Under the pieces are notes generated by a model. It saw nothing but the letters and a program-made list of their open reading frames with translations, did not search any database and was not told where the DNA came from. Source: Echinococcus granulosus (taxonomy: Eukaryota > Platyhelminthes > Cestoda > Cyclophyllidea > Taeniidae). Taken from it: a stretch of DNA of 64,000 nucleotides. A program made the position numbers and the translations under genes. The DNA lies in NCBI RefSeq assembly GCF_000524195.1, contig NW_020170393.1:124001-188000 (forward strand). The letters are read 5' to 3'. This document shows positions 36,013-49,468 of this stretch, piece by piece (the stretch's first letter is position 1; each line of letters begins with the position of its first letter).

Positions 36013-37168
36013 TTTTGCTTGTCCTTTGCGCACTGCGAGTGGAAATGCCCTGACGCTCAGTCTTGTCTTGAAGGTAGTGTAAGGCAAACAATGTGGCAGC
36101 CTGTAAACCAAATTGGAGAAGAATGGAAAGGCTTAACCGGTCGCTGTGTAACCAAAACTATTGCCATAATTTCCACTGTTACCTCGGCCACGTGTGTGTT
36201 CGTCGATGCATGGATGTATAGTCAGTCGACAAAACGGTTGTCGATACTGTGAGGCACAAAACTCGTTCTTGACAGTCCAGGAAGGTCCTGAAGTGAACTT
36301 TGTATCCAGGTCTCCTTTTTTCCCGATTCTTTGACCACAATTATATTGAGTAGGCTTAGTGTCACAGGTACCACGAGTATCTTGAAAGGAAATGCAAATT
36401 ATTAAGTCGTCGTTCCTGGTGCCCGATTAAACTCTACGCCACAAGTGACGGTGGTGCTTCAACATTACAGCCACAAGACTTACGGTTTTTTTATTGCTTT
36501 CTCTAAAAAAACTACTGATGAGGCGAAAGCAATTAAAACACATAGCTGAATCAGTCGCGAATTGGGCGTGACTAAAAACTAGTCAGTTTTTAAATTCATT
36601 TTTTCTCAAACACTCTCTGTTAATGTAACTGGGAGTCTTGCTTAATTTGGTGAAGTAGTATAGTGAAAAGGATCTCAACAGCCATCGTCTTATCATTGTG
36701 CAAGTTTCCTCCAAAACAAAGCAATGTTTTTACTGGACCAGACTGTAAAATTATCTTTACATAAACGGTAAACTGGAATACGTTTGGTTGATAGTTACGA
36801 ACTTTAGCACAGGTCAGAAAGCGTGTTTCTTTTTCGTTGGGAGGGCCATCAAAATGTCGCGGACACGCCTACGCCTTACCTGGGTGGGATGCAGGGTCAT
36901 TTATGCAGTTCACGGCGCAATAATTACCAAATAAACAGAAAACATCAGTCTTTTTTGTTTTCAGATGCTAGATAGAGCTACATGCTTTGCAAAAGGCTTC
37001 TACTTCAGCGTTTAACGAATTGTTAATAACGCCCTCATGAAATTTGTTTAAATGAGGCCACAAAGTGTTGTAGAAATCACAATCAAGACCACTGCTGCCC
37101 CCAGTCCATATGCTAAATTGACGATTTAGGATTTGAGAAAGCGTAAAACTTGAATGAGTGGATAATAC
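36013..37168. other. Intergenic DNA without recognised features
   Basis: I see no gene. Open frames such as the one at 36019-36252 have no conserved motif. Confidence 0.4.
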
Positions 37169-38124
37169 TGTGAGATTTTGGTTGTTTATTGAACTCTTCG
37201 TTTTGGTTACGTAAGCATTTAAGGCCCCACCGTTGTACTTCAGCTGGGCAGCGTGATACGTTTTCTGTCGTCCCATCATGACTTCGTACTATTTGAGGGA
37301 AGTCCCAAGACGCCACTTTGATGACTGCGGCAGGTGAATCCGATTTTAAAGGCCAACTACACTGATTTCCATTACTAAATGCCAAACATAGGTGGGACGG
37401 GAGAGGTACTTGTGCTGTGGATGAGAGAATCTGTGGTGATCTATAACAGAGGAGTAGAATATGATGTCTGTCTTCGGTAACCACCCCACTTCCGTGATCT
37501 GCAGGAGTGCTACTGGCTTGATAGAACCCAGATAGATATGGCTGGGTAGAGCTGAAGTGCGAACAAAGTGGCAAGGAGGAATGGACCCGAAACCTTACCC
37601 TATAAAACTATTTAAATCCCCATCCTTTATTAAATAAATCTGATTTTACGCCAGTGTTCCTACGACTAGCAATAGACACGCGTGATGGCCATCACATTCG
37701 CTGTCTCCGCATCTAGTTCCCATAAGGGACAAAACTTTAGGTCCAGCAAAGTTGTCAAGAGGGCTCAGTGACTTTGTGGGCGAATACCTTCCCATTTGCA
37801 TGGAAATTCGATGCTTGACCCGGTTGGTAACTGGACTATTTTTATAGCACCAATTATGTTGTGACATTTGATGCAGGAGACTGACCAAGGAGAACTTCAT
37901 GTGTGACTTTCAAAAGGGTAGAAGGGCTATGTAGTACTTCAGTTATTCATTTAACTCTCGGTGCCGTTAAAGGAACCACTTAAGTACTCCGCAATTTTAC
38001 CTTCACAGAGTGGGCCAGCCTCCAGCCCATACTAGTAGTTCTCCTGTTCTTCTATAGTCTGCAATACATATTCTGCCCCAATATTTGGTCTTCTTTGGCT
38101 TCAGAGAAGTCTTGGAGAGCTGCA
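37169..38124 (+). mobile_element. Miniature LTR element, copy C (full length)
   Basis: The 5' LTR is about 37169-37317, with an internal deletion. The interior is about 612 bp, the shortest of the six full-length copies. The 3' LTR spans 37930-38124 and follows the purine-rich tract AAAAGGGTAGAAGGGC. Flanking pentamers are AATAC (37164-37168) and ATTAC (38125-38129), a target-site duplication with one mismatch. There is no coding capacity. Confidence 0.75.
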
Positions 38125-41100
38125 ATTACATCAAACATTCCTATTAGCCTCTCATCAATTCGTGGCAGATACTGTTCCTGTGATATGAAAAGATGTTAAA
38201 GATAACTTCATAGTTTGTGAAGTGGGCGCCCAGTCTCCATCTCCACCGAAGATAGAATAATGTGTGGGGTGGTTGGGGAGTAGAAAAAGAAGAAAAGCAC
38301 ATTTCGTCCAAAACGGGTTAGCATTTGCCGCTGATATTGCCCATAATGAAAAATTTCTCTCGACTGTTACAATAATGACTAATGGGTTTACTTAGCTCTA
38401 CAAATTTGTAACGTACCAAAAATGGCAGAAACTAGGCCAACCACTTCATCAGCATTTATCCTTCTCTCTGCGACTACGCATAATCAGTCCATGCTACCAA
38501 AAATAATCCCGCGTAAATGCAAGTTCGAGTCAGGTATGCATTAAATTACTTCAGAGCCACTGTTCTACATTCGGGGCTAAATCTATGAGGTTTCAGACCA
38601 AGTCACTTCAGGTCAGCAGTTTTGCTTTAGCGACATCTTTAACCACAATCCATGCCATTCGCGCTGGTCAAACTAAAGAACATCTACAAGAGTGAGAGAA
38701 ATCCATCCACATCGTTTTACTGGAAACGCAACCCTGAATGTGGGTCTTCAAGTCATGCTGGAAGATCTGATTAACCACGGAGATGGATGGACATCAATGC
38801 CGACGAGATGGTAATTGTACTGGCCGGGACAAGGGAGGTTGTGTACCTAACCATGAAGCCATAACATCTCATTCTCGGGCAGTATGAACTCCATTGTATT
38901 TGCTTGTTCCTTTTAAAAATAACACAGTGACATAAGCCATTAACGATTTCGTAAGGCAAACTTGTTGTAGACGTCTCGTCTGATTAGACGCGATGTGCAA
39001 CACATACCCTAAAAATATTCTTTTGTCACAGAGAATATCAAGCCATTTAAAATTACGTAAAAGTAATTGGGGTAATCTCTGTTGAAACAGCGATTTAGCA
39101 ACAGCAGCAGAAAGTGGTGCAGAGCCCCGATTTAGAATGCGAAAGAATTTTTTGCCTGCAAATGTTGAAAACAGTGTCCACTATGGTACAGGTTCTTCAC
39201 AAGATCCGACCCTCATGACGGTGGGAGATCTGATCGGTGCCAAATCATCATGTAAGCCCACCCTTAAATTATGATGGTGCATTCCTTAAAAGGAGCATTG
39301 AAAGGTGATAAAATTAGACGGCACCATATAATCAGTAACCCAACATTCTCCTCAAAGGAGGGCTTATGCAACTTTTTGATGCCTCGTGGTCTTCGACATT
39401 GATTTGAAGCATTTGCTCTAAAAATGCAACTATAAAAGCAAACAGAAATCTGACTGCTTTTAAATAAAACTAGCAAAATATGAAAAGTTTAGAATTAATC
39501 CTCCTTTGTAAAATTGTTAATTGAAGTACCCTCAGTCGACTCCTACGTAACAATAGGTGCCCAGTAGATTGGGCCCTTTAATGCAGTTGGATGCGCAATG
39601 AAATAATTAAAAAAGTAGTAGCTAAATTCAGAATCTCCTATTCTATTTATAACAATTTGTTTTGCACTGTGCGCATAAAACAGCAATTCGTCAAATGGAG
39701 GGCACAGCTCGTGCGCCCTGGGCAAATCGGCCCCCATGATCAGTTCAATAGGTCAGCGCGAGATTGTCGTTTATCTTCAATACGATGGCATTTACCGAAA
39801 GCTAATTTCACCTCTGAGGCGAAAGTCTAGACAAGTATTACTTTTATTTTGCCACCTCGCAGGCACATGAACGTATCATTATCTACAGTGTGTTGGAGTT
39901 TGAAAATGCGTATGCGAGATGTATTTACCAGTAAATTTAAAATCACTTGTCAGTTAATTCGACGATAATTCATTAGAATATTTATCAAGAAGGGCACATT
40001 TCCACATTTTGTCCATTTAGGGGAAGAAAAATGTACCCGTAAGATGCTACTTTGAACGGCATTGATTGAAGCGAGGTGCGCAAAGGGGCGGAGGGACACC
40101 GCCGCCAACACCTTAGCCTTCGGAGTGTCCCAAATCACGGCCTCTCAGGTGTTGGAATTGATGATCCCACGTCTATAAATAGGCTCAACCAAAAAAAAAA
40201 ACAGTTGCCTTTTTTGTCCTTGACCCTCACCTTCCTCTTCTTCTGCTCCGAAGTAGTGACTATGCGCAGTCTAGAATAGGGGAAAGGGGTGCTGGAAAGA
40301 GATGAGGTTAAATGCGGCAAGTTCGTTGTTATTCAGTCGACTCAAAAATGCTTCCAAAGGAGTGGGCAATCCCTAGAGAGGAATCCCTGGGCTGTGTACT
40401 TGAAGACCTGGGCCTAGACAATGGCGTCACATTATACGACAAACAAAAGCATGCCGGTGCCAACATCTTTGCGGGATCGGGTTAATTTTGACAAGTAAAA
40501 GGAGCTTATAGATATTGCACCAGTCAGACGCAAATAAGAAAGCCAGTGGCTATTCGTACAACCGCCATTCCACCGCATCCTTTGTTTGATTAACATTTAC
40601 TCGTTCGAAAAACCGAAGTCCGAAGTAGATCGACCAACACAGCCATCCAGTTGCTGCATTGTTCAAATACGGTGCACCAGTTCTTCTAATATCATTTTTC
40701 CAACTAACTTATTCCCTTTTTAGTCGATGCGTCAAATAGGTGTGACATGCGAACTCAGATAAGAAAATCGGGACCGCCGGTAGGTGACTTGATAAGGAAA
40801 GGCTAAGTTCGAAAACTGAGGAAGTGTTTGCCAGAACACTGTTTCGTACATCTAAAAGCAACGCTAATAAAGCAAATTTCTCTAGAATTTACTAGCAATT
40901 ATAAATTCTTCTGTTATATTTCCAATGGATAGCAATCGGTGATCACCAAAAGAGACAAAACGTGACTTTTAGTGGACACAATCTCGAAACGACGTAAAAA
41001 CACCGCGCACGGTAGGGCGCTATTTTTGAACGCCTATTCATGGAAGAGAAATTGCTATGCGTAGAGAAATTCTTTCTTTAAAAAAATCATGCGTGAAGAC

Positions 41101-41949
41101 AAAAGTGTAGAGAAAGGCTTTAAATTTGGCAGGATAAAAACGAGCACTCCAGATATAAAAGGGCAGGATAAAACGGATGGGTTTTTGCAAGGGCTTGATG
41201 CATGTAGAATCGAGGGGCTTCAATGTTTCAATGAATTAGTCGACCTTGTATGGCGGAAGAAACATGATTTCTCCTTCCCTGACGTATATAATTGCAAATA
41301 GTATTACATTGTTACGCCAAAAGGTTTTCAATTATTGACTGGATTTTGATGTCCTCTGTTCGGTAATACTTTGGTGTTGTCCTCTTCTACCCCTGGATTG
41401 AGAGCCTAGGATGGAGACGATTCACTAGTGAAATACATCCTATGGTGTGGAATATGGGATTAGTGTTGACATCCTCGTCTTCGGAGATCGGGGGCGCCTG
41501 CTTAGCCACGAGATTGGCGGAATATGACCGATTGTCACCTAAAATGACACCAAAGTTGGGAAGGCACCGGTCACGAAAGTGTTGGGAATAATATTTGTTG
41601 GCATCGTGCACATCACACAGCTTTCTGGTTACATTGGGGGATACCGCTCCTGATCTCAGAGTCAAGACAGCAAAACAAAAGTGTCATTGCCACACCTCAA
41701 GATGGAATTTTGGAATAAATTTAGAAATAGCAAATTGCGGTTTATATTTTTCCTAATTCACCGGGATTTAGACACGACATTCGAGAGCACCAGGCAGAGA
41801 CCAGGACGACTTCTATGTCTTGGTTGATAAACGCTAATGGAGTTAAGCCAAATGAAAGAGAAGCTTCACTTCACCTCTCAGTTTTGCTGGTTCTAAGGTC
41901 ATCCAGTCGCCATTAAGTTTTTGATTGATTGTGGGTTAAGAGGGTACCG
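38125..41949. other. Gene-poor region
   Basis: I see no gene and no LTR copy. A 92-codon minus-strand frame at 41387-41665 contains LPNFGVILGDNRSYSANLV and ISEDEDVNTNP, which could be a fossil coding fragment, but I recognise no family. Poly-A and AT-rich simple sequence is common. Confidence 0.35.
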
Positions 41950-42997
41950 TGGTGCCACGAGGCTCCCCTGGAGGTGAAAGAAGACATAATACTACGGCAA
42001 AAGATGTATTATCGACTTAGCAAACGGCTAGGGACCTACTAATATGGTCCAGGGGCCAGCCTACCTAGCCAAGGTGCGATGGTGGAGCACCCAAGTGGCT
42101 CCTTTACCAAAACCTGGAGTTAAACAAACAAGCGACGTTTTATTTAGCTCCTCTACCCATTTAAGCCTCATCCTCGACGCTCACCTTGGTCATTCTCCTG
42201 CCGTAGTAAAAACATCCACGAGCCAGTCACGACAGTCATCGGATTTCAATGCAAGTGGTAGAATACCTGACTGCAAAGTCATTGGTCTCTCTCGGCAATT
42301 TTGCCGAACATGGAGTTCCCTCCGGTGTGAAAATCATATCAGAGTAAGGAAGAATGTGCTGGCTATCACGTGTACCAATCGCTAGTCCAAAGGCAGAGGC
42401 ACATAACAAAAAGGTATTCAGCAAGATTTCGTGGGGGTAGGGTTTCGCGTCTGTTCCCCCAGTCATATTTCTCTCACTTCAGCGAAACCCAGCCATATCT
42501 ACTTGGGTTGTATCAAGCAAGTAGACAGGCAGAGGGGATACTGCGAGCCTACCTCATTGACTCCTTTACACAGATGCCGTAGACAGCCCAGTGACGAACT
42601 TTTCTAGACGGTTATCGGCTGGCATCTGGGTAATTACTGAAGGTAGACGTCATTTCCACCCCTTCTGTTAAGGGTGATCATAGATTCTCCCATCTGCAAC
42701 AAGTGTACTACTTTTGTCCCAGTAAGGTTTATCACCCAGCGGTAGAATTCAGGATAGATGCCCTTTAAAGTAGGGTTTGCTTTTAGTTACCAACAATGTA
42801 GGCTCCGAGGCTTTCATCAATCCGGAAGAAGACAATACTCGGATAAAATGTGTATTTTTGACTTACAGAAAGGCTTGGGGCTACCGGCGTGGTCTAGAGG
42901 ATAGCCCACCCGGAGAAGGTACAATAATGGAACACCTAAGTGATCCCTTTACCAGAAACCGAAAGTGGAACAAATGACTAACGTAAAAAAAAATACA
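41950..42997 (-). mobile_element. Miniature LTR element, copy E (full length, inverted)
   Basis: This copy reads on the minus strand. Its 3' LTR is 41950-42146 and is bordered by the reverse of a polypurine tract (GCTCCTCTACCC at 42147-42158). The interior is about 650 bp. The 5' LTR is about 42797-42997 and its outer end is blurred by a poly-A expansion. Shared internal blocks such as the reverse of CCATATCTAC near 42490 and CTGTTAAG near 42667 confirm membership. There is no gag or pol. Confidence 0.7.
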
Positions 42998-44357
42998 CAC
43001 ACTGATAGTAAATTAATAGACAAAGTGAGTTAAAAAAGCCACATTTCGAAAAACAAGCGAGAACCTTGATCGCCTGGTAAGTCTAAAAGAGTCTTGTAGC
43101 CTTAAGGGCTTCCTTAGAGTGGAATTTAAAAAAATGTAATTGGTAATCACACGCACAAAAGTTAATTTGATCAATTCAAAGGAAGGGACACATATTAGCC
43201 AATCTCTTACGTAGGTCTGGGGGCTATGTTTAGCAGGAACTAACTTGAACCCTCCGCTACAGAAGGACGGCACGTTTAAAAGTACTGCGCCTGTGCTAAA
43301 TTTGTGCAGCTGTATCAAAATCACCAAGAACACGGCACCGAATTGCAGTTGAAAGTTGATTAATTCATTCGAAATGCATTATTTACAAAGCGAAAGCAAA
43401 CGTACAATAGTAGGGGACAGGAGAGGGCAGAGAGGGTCAAGGAGGAGGGGATGGGTCCTGTGACGTCAAGCGTAAACATTCACGAGGCCGCTTCCTCCGA
43501 AGGTTAATTCTATAAATAAATATGGAATGATAAATGAGCGATGATTCGGCGCAAGGAGGTGGGTGGAAGAACACTGCCATTCTATAATGAGTTACGACAC
43601 TAGTATAATGGACTGAAAGGACGTATTTTCCAACCAACGGAACACACAAGGTGTATTTTTAGCAACGCAGCACTGTAAAGGTGCTGTTTTAGGTGCTATT
43701 TATTCCCTTCTATTGGTAACTATCACCACAAGAAGAGCGCCTGAAATATATGTCAATTGCCTCATTGAATGAGGAAAATTTTATTTTGCAAAGCGATAGG
43801 TACGAACATACATTGGGTCCAGTGACAAATAACAAAAAACCGTTTTTAATTTTTTGCCTGAGAAAACCTAATGTTGTACTTGCAAACAATCAAAGTGTCC
43901 TCCATTTATTAATTTCCCGGTCCGTTCAGTAGAAGAACTAACGCCTTCATCCATTCTTTTGGTGCATTTTTACAGACAACTTATGAATACGAAAGTGGGG
44001 CGAAATCATTTGCAAGACTACGCAGAGCTAACACTAAACATTGAGAGTTAATCTAGAAATCGCATGAAATTGTTTTTTCTTCCAGCTGTACTATGTTTCC
44101 TTGCATTGTAAACACTTGAGCCGATCAAGCGAGGTCAAGTTTTAGGGGTAAATGAATTGATTACGAAAAGGTGCTGGTCCTTTTCTTTACCTTATGACCT
44201 CTCTGTTTGCATTCATCGGGCATTATTATCATTTGGGGGAAAATGTTAGATAACCTTCACATCTTGCCAGTGTCAATGATCTTCGCATCTAGATGAAAGC
44301 TACTAATAAAAAAGCAATGGTAGTGTAGTCAAGTTGGACTGTGTGGATTTGATAGTT
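42998..44357. other. Intergenic DNA without recognised features
   Basis: I see no supportable gene. Short open frames on both strands have no conserved features. Confidence 0.4.
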
Positions 44358-44550
44358 TGCAATGCTTCAATAGTTTAATCCTCGGGTTTATTAAGCGGGC
44401 CACTTAGGGGCTCCGCCGCTTTCCCTTGCCAGACGTCCTGGCCACCAGATTAAGCCAGTAGCATCCAAGCTCTTCTGTATGCAGGCAATACATGTCCTTT
44501 TCGAGCATTATATCTTCCTTCGTCTTCAGAGAAGCCTTGGAGAGCCGAAA
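44358..44550 (+). repeat. Solo LTR of the miniature element family (J)
   Basis: This is a 193-bp LTR beginning TGCAATGC. It has the conserved GGGCCACTTAGGGGCTCCGCC, CTTCTGTATG and ATTATATCTTCCTTCGTCTTCAGAGAAG order. No interior follows, so it is a solo LTR. Confidence 0.7.
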
Positions 44551-44963
44551 GGTATTATTTCGGGTCTTAGCACCTAACTCATTCTAGTAATCCTGACAAA
44601 TAAAAAGAAAAGGCTGAAAAATGACATCAACGCGGTTATAAGTACAGAGATGCAGTAAACAAAAAAGATTAGTTCGAATGGAGAGAATAGCATTCCTATG
44701 AAGTCCAATTTTGCCAGGGATTAATACCACCATTTGGGAAGCAGCAGTTTCGCTGCCAGTAGGAACTATTTTTAGAAGAAAAGGAATTTGCGCAATAATC
44801 TGCACTGTCAACAAGTAATGCAGTTTTCTGGTCCACCCGTGGCGAATTAAATACCGCACCAAGATACGATGCGTTTGATACTGAAGGGAGCAAGCAAAGG
44901 ACGAGTGAAATACTGTGGAGGCACTTGTCTCTGCATATAAATGAAAGAACGCAAATTGTATAA

Positions 44964-45133
44964 TGCAGCACTCCGAGACTTCCCTGAAGACGCAAGTGGG
45001 TAGAACTTGTTTTTCCGACGTAATGAAGGGCTGGGGGCAACTTGCATGGCCCTGAGATCACACCGCTTAGCGGAGATTCGATGGCAGAGCACTAAATACC
45101 CGTGAAACCGAAGCGAACAGCGCAGCATTGGAA
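44964..45133 (-). repeat. Solo LTR of the miniature element family (K)
   Basis: This is an inverted LTR beginning on + with TGCAGCACTCCGAGACTTCC and containing GAAGGGCTGGGGGCAACTTGCATGGCC. It faces solo LTR J head to head at about 410 bp. Its outer end is decayed. Confidence 0.65.
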
Positions 45134-47459
45134 ACGCTGAAAAAACCACCTCCGGCACTAAATTTTAACAACTTGTCTAAAGGACAGCTTCGATCATTCA
45201 TGGGGTGACTTGATTTTACGCCTAAAAGAAAAATTTTAATTTCTTGAAGGGCAGATAATTGAAATTGTACTAAGGTCACAAATACCAAAAAAATGACTAC
45301 CAATAACTGGAGAAAATTTCTTCAACAACTGCTTCATTTTGTTCTGAAGTTTGTATTCACTTTCATTTTACTCTCGCAACGTGAAGTTTTGAGTCTTATG
45401 GACGCCATTCATGGCAGGTTCGTTCACTGAGGGAAGCAGAGCATTCAGTGGATAACGCATCGTCAGTTTTGTAAAGCTCCATGGATTTCGGTCAAAATTC
45501 TCACCATTTAAGATTAAAGCCCGAGACCGTTTCCACTTTGGAAAGCGATGTTTTCGCACGGCTCTCGGCGTTTTCTTTCAGACTTATCTGCCATTGCAAT
45601 AGCACCTAGGCCAAATGTTGGTGGGTTTTGTGCAGGTCAACACGACAATCCTACAAGGATTCTATTTATAGAGGTATGCAATAAAAAGTGGACCACGTGT
45701 TCATGTTACTTATTTGGTGGAATTCGTAAATTCTGTTGTCAAGTGCAAAATATCACGGATGGATTTATCACTTTCACCTTGGATAGCACATTCAGTCACT
45801 CCGAAAAGGTATTCTGCTCGTTGTACCATCTCGTTGGAGGTGGAAAACTCGTTCAGATAAAACCAGCCTTAATAGTATTCAAATTTCGGTGAAAAATGTA
45901 CAACTTCTTATTTTCATCCGGAATTGTAATGTTGGGTATACCTTTAAGGTCCAGGAACCAACATCATAGTCTGTATAGGTCTATTTCTAGAGGACATCTA
46001 CTAGAAACAGAAGTGGATCATGCATCTGAATTTTAAAAAAAAGACAAAATTAGTTTAGTGGACCTCTTTTAAGCATCTCTTTGAAGTGACGTGCAGTGGA
46101 TAACGCGTCGTCACCTTTGCAAAGCACCGAATTCGTGTCATGAGGCCAATAATATGTACAAAGAAAATAAATACAGAAAAGAGAGATAGATTTGAAAACG
46201 TTAACTCTATTTTTAGATCCAAAGGGAGCCTGCAACACCTAAGATGTGATACTTGGACTTATTACTCTTCATTCCATGGAAAGGTTTTTATCTAACTGTC
46301 GGCTACTAAGAATTCTTTTGAAAGGAATCCGGTTTGGTGTCTCATACATCTTCCTACTGCGCATGGATGAGTGACCGTAAGCTAAAATGGAATGGGACCT
46401 TTATTTAGTTAAATATGGGATAGATACACAAACTACTTTACAGTTTCTAAACTGAATTAACTTAAGCATTTTACTCGATAATAATCATATATGTGTAGTA
46501 CCAAAGTTCAGCCCTCGTTTTCGTAGAGGTCCTGAGAAATTGGTATTGGAAGGGCGAAAAAATGGTGGACAACCAGAAAACCTCATCGCACGATGTTTGA
46601 AAACACCTCAACGGAGACCTCATAAGTTAATCGCATGTTTCAACTATGAATACTTGCCGACGTCGGTAATACTAATGAGTTATCGTGGATGATTTCACGC
46701 CTTGACGGAAGAAGAAATGCCAATAAGACTGGCACATTTTGAGACGCATAGATGGAAGAAAACAGTCCGAAATGTCAAAGTGGATAGCAAAATGCTGTAC
46801 TTTAGATGTCACGTGTAGTTTCCAGCCTAGACCTGACACCCTTTAACCTTAGTTTGCAAGCCCCAGCGCGCACTAGATGGGGAATGGAAGGGGGAGATAA
46901 GGCAAGGACGAAAATTATTTTTACTGTTTGTCTTGACTGGACGAACTTTTGGAGTGATTTATTCGACTACCTCTTCTTTTAGCCAGTCGTAGAAAAAGGC
47001 GACTCCACTGGGGTGGAGCAGATAAAGTAGGTGTGGGAAAGGTGGCGATTGCGGAACATACCAATAAAAATTGGAGTGCAGCATGCCTTTCTGTAGAATG
47101 GAACTGTTGTGATTGTGCCACTATGTCACTCAAATGGCGCTATTATATTTCCTGTTGATACGAGCTAAGTACAGCGTTGGGCAAGGATTCGGTCATCGCC
47201 AGGGTGTGATGAGAAATGCGCAAGTTGCCTCATTAAGTGGTCAACCTTCTGCTTGGTTGGTGATACTGCTACGATTGATTCGATGATGCATCAATTTTGC
47301 TGCGGTATGTCAGAGATAGTTGCCGTTAGCAACTTTGGCATTTCCGTGGAAAGGCAAATGAATTATGATTGGATCGGATGGTAACTTGCTAAAGGCATCC
47401 GTGTTAATAAACTGGAATTTCAGCTAGCATAAAAGGTTTCTTTACAGGGTACTGGAATG
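45134..47459. other. Intergenic DNA without recognised features
   Basis: I see no gene. A 114-codon + strand frame at 45548-45892 (including WTTCSCYLFGG and NITDGFITFTL) shows no family I recognise and I leave it uncalled. Confidence 0.35.
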
Positions 47460-48500
47460 TAAAATGCTACACTACACCTCTATCAGCTATCTATGTAATC
47501 CACAAGGGGTTGGGGCCTACTGACATGGCCCTGGATGCCAGCTCATCCGGTGGAGACACAATCGCGGAGCACCAAACGATTAAAGTATTACATAGTCCCT
47601 CTTCTCCCTCTTCTCCTAAGCTTTCCCGAGTCAGCCTCACGCGTCAGCCATTGCAACGCAACTGGTGCTGTAAAATAAACGCCCTTGAGCTAACCACACT
47701 ATTCATTGAATTTCACTGCAACTGAGGGTACAATCGACATCAACGTCACTGACCCTCTTGGCAATTTCACTGAGGCTAGAGCTTCGTCCTGTATAAGAAC
47801 TTTGCTGGCAGGACATGAACATATTCCGACCATCAAACATGTCTATCGCCAATCGTAGGATCATTAGCCTAGAAGCACAGTCCAATAGCGCAGGATGGGG
47901 TTTAGCATAGTTCAATAGGGGTAAGGTTACGCGTCTATTCCTCCATGTCAATTCGTTCTCAATTCAGTACTGCCCAGCAATATCTGTCTGGATTTTCATC
48001 TAACTGGTAGATAGGTGCTGGACGTATCGCTTTTTCGCATATGTGATGTCTTCATTCAGGTGAGGTAGGCAGCTCCATGACCAATATTTCCTGATGTTTC
48101 ACAGGTGGTGTCGCTTCAGGTGTTAATAGCTTTCCTGGAGAACATGGAACTGGGGTAGCTTGTGGAAGTAGATGCCATTTACTGCCCTTTTGTTATGGAT
48201 TATCACCGATTCTCTCGTCCGCAGCATATGCACTTCTTCCGCCCCGCCGAGGTTTGTCACGCAGCAAAGAAAATCAGGGTACACGTTTTTTCAGGATCGG
48301 ATTTGCTTTCCGCTGCTATCAGTATAGCACTTCCAGACTTCCCCAAAGACGAATAAGGCCATAATACTGAAACAGGATATGTATTGTCGACGGATAGTAT
48401 GGCTTAAGGTTACTGACATTACCGGAAGGCCAGCTCACCCACCGGAAGTTGGTTCTTCTACCAACCCCTTACAATCCGTGCACCGAATTTTGTTTTTGCA
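47460..48500 (-). mobile_element. Miniature LTR element, copy F (full length, inverted)
   Basis: The 3' LTR (about 47460-47592, truncated at its outer end) finishes with GTATTACA, the exact reverse of the TGTAATAC start. It abuts a long reverse polypurine tract (TAGTCCCTCTTCTCCCTCTT and on) at 47593-47616. The interior is about 730 bp and the 5' LTR about 48323-48500, decayed outward. The junction GCTTTCCGCTGCTATCA next to the 5' LTR matches the equivalent site of the other copies. Confidence 0.72.
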
Positions 48501-49334
48501 GCAGTGGAATTCAGATAGTCTATATTTGATGAGGTGACATTTTTCTATTTTAATGGCGACATAAATGAAAATGAAAAACAGATTCAAAGAGCTGATGTAG
48601 AACATTTCCATCATTCACCCTTTCTGAAAGTTGTTGTGGAGGCGTTTATCCTATGCTAGAGCAGAATTTTGAAATGAACGGAAATTTAAAGAACTGAATC
48701 TGAATGTCCGCCAAATGTCCTTGAATTGACTTCATGGAATTGCTGATCTGGAGTTCAGAAAAGGCTGCGTCGTTTACATTATGCGTCTAGCCTGTAGGAG
48801 TGACTAAGGCCGTACACCATGTCTCGGGAGGCAAGTGTGTGCTCCCATCTGTCGCACCCAATCCAACATATTTCCAGGCAGTGTCTCCTGCTAAATCATT
48901 ATGTGGTGGGTGAATGTCAGGCCCACTTTCTACTAGTCTTGACACTAATTGCCACCAATCGCGCGTTTGATTACCCGCTAGCCTTAAGAACCAAGAGAGA
49001 CTTAGTGGGTAATGAGATTTTGGACCTTCAGGCCTTCGCGACAGCATAAGTTTTGTCATTTTTCATGCAGGACTCTAACTATTAGGAGAGCATATTATTT
49101 GCTAATTGACGAGAATGAAAAATGACGAATGAAAAGTGATTTTTATTTCCAAACTAGTAAAGATTCCCGTGTTAACAAATCCCTTAAAAATTAACCATGT
49201 GCCAAATTTTATGTGGCATAGTTGTTCATGAATTATGTTATGTTATGTTATTTACACCTACGCTCCAGGCTACGCCTAGTGTCAAAAAATGTTGCCAAGG
49301 TAGTGGCGATGTTTCAAGGAAGATATGCATCAAC
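48501..49334. other. Intergenic DNA without recognised features
   Basis: I see no supportable gene. Short open frames overlap on both strands near 48790-49060 without conserved motifs. Confidence 0.4.
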
Positions 49335-49468
49335 TGTAATTTCTTTTAAGTTAGTTATTTGTTTAACTCTCACTTTCAGTAACGGGTCACCTAAAGGCTC
49401 TGCCAGTGGCTGCATTTCAATACATATTCTGACCGAGTTTTGTCTTCTTTCGTCTCTAGGGCACTACT
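49335..49468 (+). repeat. Partial LTR of the miniature element family (L)
   Basis: It begins TGTAATTTC and keeps TTTGTTTAACTCTCACTTTCAG, AACGGGTCACCTAAAGGCTCTGCC and GTCTTCTTTCGTCTCTAGGG. A central segment of about 60 bp is missing. Confidence 0.65.

Noticed and set aside
36511..36535. CTGATGAGGCGAAAGC resembles a hammerhead ribozyme core.
   Set aside because: The stem II needed between CTGATGA and GAAA cannot form and no stem I or III is evident. It is not associated with a repeat.
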